DNA of 64,000 nt, taken from assembly GCF_004745805.1 (NCBI RefSeq), contig NZ_SRLQ01000015.1, positions 1 through 64,000 of the forward strand, given 5' to 3'. Below the pieces are notes generated by a model, which saw only the letters and a list, made by a program, of their open reading frames with translations, had not been told where the DNA came from and did not search any database. This DNA comes from Mycolicibacterium sp. CH28. GTDB taxonomy: Bacteria; Actinomycetota; Actinomycetes; Mycobacteriales; Mycobacteriaceae. Shown here piece by piece: positions 58,565 through 64,000 of this stretch (position 1 is its first letter; each line of letters starts with the position of its first letter). Both the position numbers and the translations under genes were made by a program.

Positions 58565-60655
58565 TTGGCGCTGGCCCACCGGAGGTCGCGAAGCGACTTT
58601 CGCCCGGATATCGAAGGCCTGCGCGCGGTCGCCGTCGTCGCAGTCGTCGCCTTCCACGCCCGCCTGGGCATCGGCGGCGGATTCATCGGGGTGGACGTCT
58701 TCTTCGTCATCTCCGGATTCCTGATCACCCGGCTGCTGGTCTCCGAGGTGTCGACGACCGACACAGTGAACCTGGCCCGCTTCTACGGTGCGCGGGCCCG
58801 CCGCCTACTACCCGCCGCCGGCACCGTTGCGGTGGTCACCGCCGTCGCGGCGGCGACGCTGCTGCCGCCGGTCCAAGCTCGCTCGGTGTTGGGTGACGCG
58901 CTGGCCAGTGCGCTCTACGTCGGCAACTATCGCTTTGCCGCGCACGGCACCGACTACTTAGCCGACACGTTGCCCTCCCCGTTCCAGCACTACTGGTCGC
59001 TCGGCGTCGAGGAGCAGTTCTACCTGCTGTGGCCGGCGGTGATCCTGGGGGCGGCGTGGCTGGTGCGACGGGCCGGCCGCCGCGCTTCGGTGCCGTACTT
59101 CGCCGGGGCGCTGCTCGTAGTCGCCGTGTCGTCCTTCGCGCTGGCGCTGGTGTGGACGCAGACGTCGCCGCCGTGGGCGTTCTTCTCGCTGCCGTCGCGG
59201 GCCTGGGAGCTGGCCGCCGGCGGGTTGGTGGCGTTGTCGGCGCCGCTGTGGCGGCGGCTGGGATCGGGCCCGGCCGCAGTGGCGGGCATCGGCGGGCTGG
59301 CCCTGATCGCCGCGACCTGTCTGCAGCTCGACGAGCAGACGCCCTATCCAGGCACCGCGGCGTTGCTCCCGGTGCTGGGTACAGCTCTCGTCATCGGCGC
59401 CGGCTGCGCGACGCCGATCGGTGGGGCGGGCCGGTGGTTGTCGCTGCCGTGGATGCGAGAGCTCGGCAGGTTGTCCTACTCGTTGTACCTGTGGCACTGG
59501 CCGGTGTTGATCTTCGTGCCGATCCTGGCCGGTCGCGAGCTCGGTGTGATCGGACGGCTCGTGGCGGTATCGGCGTCATTCGCATTGGCCGTGCTCACGC
59601 TGCGCTACATCGAGCGACCCGTGCGCCGCTCGATACCGCTGCGCCGCTCGGCCGGTCGCAGCCTGGCCCTGGGAAGTGCAGTCACCGCCTCGGCAGTCGC
59701 GGCAGCCCTGCTGCTGCCGGTGTTCGTGCCGGCCTCGGTCGGCCACGGCAACCCGGCCCCCACCGCGGCGGTCGAGGTCCGGGGTTCGGATCCGCTGGCC
59801 GACGCGATCGCCGGGATCGCCGCGGCGGTGGCCGCTTCCGCGCAGCGGCACGACGTCCCGTCCAACCTCACTCCCCCGCTGGACGACGCGGTCGCCGACA
59901 AGCCGTCGGTGTTCGTCAACGGGTGCGTACGGTCCTGGCTCGACACCGGCGTGCCCGAGTGCGCGTCCGGGGACGTTGCGGCGCCGACGACGGTGGCGCT
60001 GGTCGGCGACTCCCACGCCGCCATGTGGCAGCCGGCGCTGGAAGACACGGCCCGGCAACAGCACTGGCGCCTCGAGACGATGGCGAAGATCACCTGTCCG
60101 ATCCAGGGCGCCGAGATCACCAGCCCCTACCTGGGACGCGAATACACCGAGTGCCGGACCTGGCGCGCGCAGGTGTTCGCCCGCCTGCGCGCCGAGCGGC
60201 CCAAGCTGATCGTGGTCAGCATGGCCCGCCGCTACGGCGCCGACTTCGGGTTCACCACCTACGACCGGGGGTGGCTGGACAGCCTCAAGGCCCTGGTCAT
60301 CCAACTGCGATCGACCACGGGCGCCCGGGTGCTGGTGTTGGGACCAGTACCCGACCCGCATTCGGCCGTGCCGGTCTGCCTGTCCGCCCACCTGACCGAT
60401 ACCCGCGCCTGCACCCCGGCTCGGCCGGTCGCGATGGACCCCACCGGCATTGCGGCCGAACGCGCCGCCGTCCACACCGGCGGCGGCCAGTACGCCGACC
60501 TGTCGCCACTGTTCTGCACCGACGCGGTGTGCCCGGTGATCATCGGCAGGGATCTGGTGTTCCGCGACGACAACCACATCACCGTCCCCTACGCCCAGAC
60601 ACTGGGGCCCGTGCTCGGCATGATCGCCGAACAGGCGATCGCTCCGCGCAGCTGA
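58565..60655 (+). CDS. Acyltransferase-3/SGNH membrane protein (OafA-like)
   Basis: A 696-residue protein. Residues 10-370 form the ten-helix acyltransferase-3 domain (FRPDIEGLRAVAVVAVVAFH, FFVISGFLITRLL, LSYSLYLWHWPVLIF); residues 460-690 are an extracytoplasmic SGNH domain (LVGDSHAAMWQ with Ser, DDNHITVPYA with Asp/His). Such proteins O-acetylate or succinylate cell-envelope glycans. Start is TTG 58565; divergent from the operon on the left. Confidence 0.88.
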   Translation: MALAHRRSRSDFRPDIEGLRAVAVVAVVAFHARLGIGGGFIGVDVFFVISGFLITRLLVSEVSTTDTVNLARFYGARARRLLPAAGTVAVVTAVAAATLLPPVQARSVLGDALASALYVGNYRFAAHGTDYLADTLPSPFQHYWSLGVEEQFYLLWPAVILGAAWLVRRAGRRASVPYFAGALLVVAVSSFALALVWTQTSPPWAFFSLPSRAWELAAGGLVALSAPLWRRLGSGPAAVAGIGGLALIAATCLQLDEQTPYPGTAALLPVLGTALVIGAGCATPIGGAGRWLSLPWMRELGRLSYSLYLWHWPVLIFVPILAGRELGVIGRLVAVSASFALAVLTLRYIERPVRRSIPLRRSAGRSLALGSAVTASAVAAALLLPVFVPASVGHGNPAPTAAVEVRGSDPLADAIAGIAAAVAASAQRHDVPSNLTPPLDDAVADKPSVFVNGCVRSWLDTGVPECASGDVAAPTTVALVGDSHAAMWQPALEDTARQQHWRLETMAKITCPIQGAEITSPYLGREYTECRTWRAQVFARLRAERPKLIVVSMARRYGADFGFTTYDRGWLDSLKALVIQLRSTTGARVLVLGPVPDPHSAVPVCLSAHLTDTRACTPARPVAMDPTGIAAERAAVHTGGGQYADLSPLFCTDAVCPVIIGRDLVFRDDNHITVPYAQTLGPVLGMIAEQAIAPRS

Positions 60656-60713
60656 GCTGGGCCACAAGTCGACCACAAGTGCATCGCAAGTGCCCTTGAG
60701 CAGGGTTGACCGC

Positions 60714-61439
60714 ATGAAAACCATGCACCCCGTCACAGTCGTCCCCCGCCAGCCCGGTGAACCTGATCCGGATGTCCGCGGCCTCGCGTTGGCTCATCGG
60801 GCGCTCCTCAACGATGTCGGCCGCTTGATCGATGCGGTCGCCGCCATCCGCGACGGTCAGCGTTGCAACCCCGGACGAGCCCGGGCGATCGCCCGCTATA
60901 CCGAGCTGATGTGCGACTCGATCCACCACCATCACACCGTCGAAGACGAGGTGCTGTGGCCGGTGATCGATGCCAGCGCCGGCGACATGATCGACCTGAC
61001 GGAGCTGACGGAAGACCACGCGGCGCTGGATCCGCGCCTGGATGTCATTCGCAGGCGCGCCAACGGCTTTCGCGTCGCTGGCGGCGATGTCCGCACCGCC
61101 GGGCTGCTGGCCGCAGAGCTGTCGAATCTGCTGACCCTGCTGACCGAACACATCGTCGAGGAGGAGCGCGACATCTTCCCGGTGATCCGCGACCACCTGT
61201 CGGTCGCCAGCTGGCAGGCCGTCGAGGAGACTGCACAACGCACCGGACGGCTGTCGTTCGACCTTCCGCGAATGCTGGCGGTGATGACCGACGACGAGCG
61301 CGCGACGATGATCACCCAGCTGAGCCCGGTGATGCGGGTGGTGATGGGCCTGGCTGCCCGCCGCTACCGCAAGTTCGAGCGCACGGTATTCGCCTCGGCC
61401 GACAGCCGGGACCGCAACGCGGCACCGTCGGCACGGTAG
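60714..61439 (+). CDS. Hemerythrin HHE-domain protein
   Basis: A 241-residue protein with a hemerythrin four-helix bundle: LAHRALLNDVGRL, SIHHHHTVEDEVLWPVI, EDHAALDPRLDVI and LTEHIVEEERDIFPVI supply the His/Glu/Asp ligands of a di-iron site. Mycobacterial hemerythrin-like proteins sense or detoxify oxygen, NO or peroxide. ATG 60714 chosen over 60690. Its last 76 bases overlap the converging regulator gene. Confidence 0.85.
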   Translation: MKTMHPVTVVPRQPGEPDPDVRGLALAHRALLNDVGRLIDAVAAIRDGQRCNPGRARAIARYTELMCDSIHHHHTVEDEVLWPVIDASAGDMIDLTELTEDHAALDPRLDVIRRRANGFRVAGGDVRTAGLLAAELSNLLTLLTEHIVEEERDIFPVIRDHLSVASWQAVEETAQRTGRLSFDLPRMLAVMTDDERATMITQLSPVMRVVMGLAARRYRKFERTVFASADSRDRNAAPSAR

Positions 61440-64000
61440 CGTCGCATCTCCTCGTCATGACCGAGGAGTTCGGCAACGGCGGCCAGGGCATCGTCGACAG
61501 GCCCGATCAGGAAGCTGCCGTTGTCGAGCCCGGCCATCCGTCCAGAGTACGGCCGCAGTTCCTGCGCACACTGTGCCGCGGTGTCAGCGTCGCGGAGTCG
61601 GGCCGCGACGTGAGCCCGCAACGTCGTGATGGACAGCCAGTAGTAGGACCGCTCGACTGGGCTGCGGGTCGCCCAGATTATGCGGGCTTCGTCGGCTCGA
61701 CCGGCGTCGAGGAGCGCCAGCACGGCGGCCTCTGCGATCGAGGCCGAGACGTCGGAATGCACCACGAGCAGCTGATCGGCCAGCGCCGAGAGATCACCGC
61801 GCGCCAGCGCCGCGGTCACCTGGCCCACGACGGAGATCACGCCCCCGTTGGCGGCACCCTGTTCGGCGAACGTGGCTGCCGCGGCGTGGTACCCCCGTTC
61901 ACCCCCATCGATGTCACCTCCGAGCACGGTGAGCTGCGCCTTGAACACCTCCAGCACGGTCAGCAACTGCGCGAGCTGGCCAGTTCCGGCCCGCGCCACC
62001 GCCAACTCGACATGCCGCTGTGCCGCAGAAAGATCCGAGCGTCCTCCCGCCGTGAGGAAGGCCAGCCAATGGGCGACGGCCTGGTAGTCGACGGCGGTCG
62101 CACCATCGGCGGCCACAAGGAATTCATCGGTCAGCATCTGGCGGTTGTGGGCTTGATCCGGGCCCAAAGCCGCGTAGGCCGCGATGTTGAGAGCCATACA
62201 CAACGTGCGGCCATGCGCAGCGGGGTCCTGCCGGTGCAAGTCTCGGGCCAGGGCCAGGGCTTCCGCGCTGGCGTCCAGAGCACCCGGTTGGTCGGCCCCC
62301 TCCAACTCCGCAAACAGCAGGGCGAGCAGCCGAACCCGTTGCTCGGCCGTCGGTCTCGCCGCCAGCGCCCGGTGGATGGCGGCGACGATCTGGGCATCGG
62401 CACTGTCAATGATGCGGGTCCGCCACACCAACGGTGCGTCCCAGGCGGTCAGCAGACGCACGGCGTATTCGGTCGATGCCGCCGCAACTGGCAGCGCTTG
62501 GGTGAGTGCCTCGCGTGCGGCCACGACGTCACCGATGCGCGCCGACGCCGACACCACCCCGCAGTAGGCCTCGAGGGTGCGTTCGGCTTCGTCCTGGCCG
62601 GATTCGGCCCAGTTGGCCAGCTGCAGCATGCGCACCGCGGCGCGCCATTGCCGCGCCGCCTCGACCGGTGCGCCGACCCGATCGGCGTCACGCGCGGCCG
62701 CCATGGCGAAGTCGGCCGCCTCGACTGCGGTGGCCGGGGTCGCGGCGGCCACCGCGTGATAGGCCAGTGCCGCCGGATCGGCGGTCTCGCGTTGCTGCAG
62801 AAGTTGACTGAGCGCGTTGGCGTGCAGCCGGGACCGTCGCAGCAGCGAGGTGTCCTCGTAAAGGGTGTCGCGGACCAGGGCGTGGGCGAACCGGACCCGC
62901 CCCGGGGCGGGTTCGTCGAGCAGGCCGACCAGGACCGCGGGCTCCAGTGCGTCGAGGAGATCGTCGGGCTCGCGGTGCGCCAACCCGGCCAGCAGATCGA
63001 CGTCGACCTCACGGCCCAGCACGGCGGCCTGACGCAGCGCGGTCACCGTGGCACCGGGCAGCCGACTGAGGCGGCGGCGCAGCACGTCACCGACTCCTGC
63101 GGGCACCGCCACCGTGGATGCATCAGCCCCCTCGGACATCGCCAGGCGCGCCAGTTCCCGGACGAACAGCGGATTGCCGCCGGTGCGATCATGCAGCGTC
63201 CGCAGCGCTTCCCCGGTCAGATGCGGCAGCCCGCAGTCGGCGGCGAGTGCCGCCGTCGCGGCGTCGTCGAGGCCGCCGAGGGCAAGATGGGCTGCGGTCC
63301 GCGCGGCCAATGCGGCTCGTGCGGAGGCTAATTCATTGCTCGACTCCGACGGTCGATAGGTGGCGACGACCAGCAGCGGGCGGTCCCGCAGTTCGTGAGT
63401 CACCAGGCGCAGCAGCTCGAGGGTCAAGCCGTCGGTGCGGTGCAGATCATCGAGGAGAACGGCGACGGGACCGTCGTCGGCTGCCCGCGCCACCAGAGCC
63501 GCCACGGAATGGGCGGTCCAGAACGTGCTGTGACCGTCGGCTTCGGTTGACCCGTCGTGGTGCAGCAGCGGCGCGAGGGCATCGCGATGGCGCGGTTCGG
63601 TGGGTACGTAGGCGTCGCCGAAATGGCGCAGCACCTCGGTCCACGCCCAGCCGGGTGGAGCGCCGTCAAACTCGGGACACCGCCCCTCGGCGACCGTCCA
63701 GCCCGCGGCCCGTAATCGGGCTGCCGCCGCTGCGGCAATCGTGGTCTTTCCCCAACCGGCCTCACCGCCCAACCAGACCATCCGGCTGCCTGCGCGGCGC
63801 GCTTCGTCGGCGGCACTATCGATGGCGGCGAGTTCTCGCGAACGGCCATGTGGTGCTTGGAGTTCCGTGGCGGTCCTCGCTGGCGCCTGCGCCGGCTGGG
63901 CAGGGGCGACCGTTGGCCGGCCGGAGTCAAGGTGGGGGGCGTGGCCGAGGATGTCGTCTTCGAGGTCCCGAAGTGGGCGGCCTGGTTCCAGTCCGAGCTC
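61364..64000 (-). CDS. BTAD/AAA-type large transcriptional regulator (SARP-like), 5' end cut
   Basis: The frame is open from 61364 to the window edge (878 codons visible). The first visible residues LGLEPGRPLRDLEDDILGH are the C-terminal part of a BTAD domain; an AAA/NTPase domain follows with P-loop GGEAGWGKTT and Walker B VAVLLDDLHRTD, then a long TPR-like helical region. The C-terminus has no LuxR HTH, so DNA binding must come from the missing N-terminal winged helix, as in AfsR/SARP regulators. Target genes unknown. Confidence 0.85.
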   Translation of the reverse strand, partial: ELGLEPGRPLRDLEDDILGHAPHLDSGRPTVAPAQPAQAPARTATELQAPHGRSRELAAIDSAADEARRAGSRMVWLGGEAGWGKTTIAAAAAARLRAAGWTVAEGRCPEFDGAPPGWAWTEVLRHFGDAYVPTEPRHRDALAPLLHHDGSTEADGHSTFWTAHSVAALVARAADDGPVAVLLDDLHRTDGLTLELLRLVTHELRDRPLLVVATYRPSESSNELASARAALAARTAAHLALGGLDDAATAALAADCGLPHLTGEALRTLHDRTGGNPLFVRELARLAMSEGADASTVAVPAGVGDVLRRRLSRLPGATVTALRQAAVLGREVDVDLLAGLAHREPDDLLDALEPAVLVGLLDEPAPGRVRFAHALVRDTLYEDTSLLRRSRLHANALSQLLQQRETADPAALAYHAVAAATPATAVEAADFAMAAARDADRVGAPVEAARQWRAAVRMLQLANWAESGQDEAERTLEAYCGVVSASARIGDVVAAREALTQALPVAAASTEYAVRLLTAWDAPLVWRTRIIDSADAQIVAAIHRALAARPTAEQRVRLLALLFAELEGADQPGALDASAEALALARDLHRQDPAAHGRTLCMALNIAAYAALGPDQAHNRQMLTDEFLVAADGATAVDYQAVAHWLAFLTAGGRSDLSAAQRHVELAVARAGTGQLAQLLTVLEVFKAQLTVLGGDIDGGERGYHAAAATFAEQGAANGGVISVVGQVTAALARGDLSALADQLLVVHSDVSASIAEAAVLALLDAGRADEARIIWATRSPVERSYYWLSITTLRAHVAARLRDADTAAQCAQELRPYSGRMAGLDNGSFLIGPVDDALAAVAELLGHDEEMRRYRADGAALRSRLSAEANTVRSNLR

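Noticed and set aside
60863..63331. 822-codon plus-strand frame
   Set aside because: Runs opposite the BTAD/AAA regulator, is low in hydrophobic order and has no motif; it is an antisense shadow.

Overview
The window looks like a chromosome segment of a Mycobacterium (Mycolicibacterium-type) species. It is GC-rich, and the block from about 1.7 to 26.8 kb follows, from memory, the Mycobacterium tuberculosis order Rv2466c to Rv2485c: mycothiol-linked DsbA-like reductase, pepN, DUF5130, a CtaJ-like subunit, HNH protein, glbO, aglA, DUF1345, hotdog thioesterase, the giant NAD-glutamate dehydrogenase, ettA, ssb, plsB2, plsC, a WS/DGAT acyltransferase and lipQ. A CopD/CtaG membrane protein lies between ssb and plsB2. 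The far left edge holds the start of an IS1634-family transposase, an AT-rich repeat patch and a secreted protein of unknown role.

At 27.57 kb lies tRNA-Arg(TCT). Its 3' end is duplicated at 46.2 kb (28-nt match, one mismatch), bounding an 18.6-kb integrated element (about 27.62-46.21 kb). A short plus-strand arm (27.7-30.9 kb) carries a WhiB-like protein, a small XRE-type regulator, several small proteins, an HNH nuclease, a well-folded RNA element and a YjzC-like protein. A long minus-strand arm (31.0-46.1 kb), read from the integrase, carries integrase, excisionase, a string of small translationally coupled genes, a replication-type DNA-binding protein next to iteron-like palindromes, a gp10-like adaptor, a tape measure protein with a built-in NlpC/P60-like domain, HNH, large terminase, portal, protease, capsid, a decoration-like protein and a connector. 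I find no tail tube, baseplate, fibre or lysis gene. The tape measure lies upstream of the terminase rather than downstream of the head genes. This resembles a capsid-forming phage satellite more than an intact or randomly eroded prophage, and it is my main candidate for an undescribed system.

Right of the element (46.4-64 kb) is an accessory region. It holds a Fic protein with a palindromic operator, a CtpD-like P1B-4 metal ATPase divergent from a KmtR/NmtR-type ArsR repressor with a perfect operator between them, two gene remnants, a zinc-ribbon SDR, a GGDEF protein, a four-gene coupled operon (biuret-hydrolase-like cysteine hydrolase, FdrA, DUF1116, and a carbamate kinase fused to an allophanate-hydrolase C-terminal domain), an acyltransferase-3/SGNH protein, a hemerythrin and a large BTAD/AAA regulator cut by the window edge.

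The four-gene operon suggests an ATP-conserving carbamoyl-transfer route acting on biuret or allophanate or a related ureido compound. It is the second main candidate for something new. Function names rest on motif recognition and remembered family features; no database search was run.
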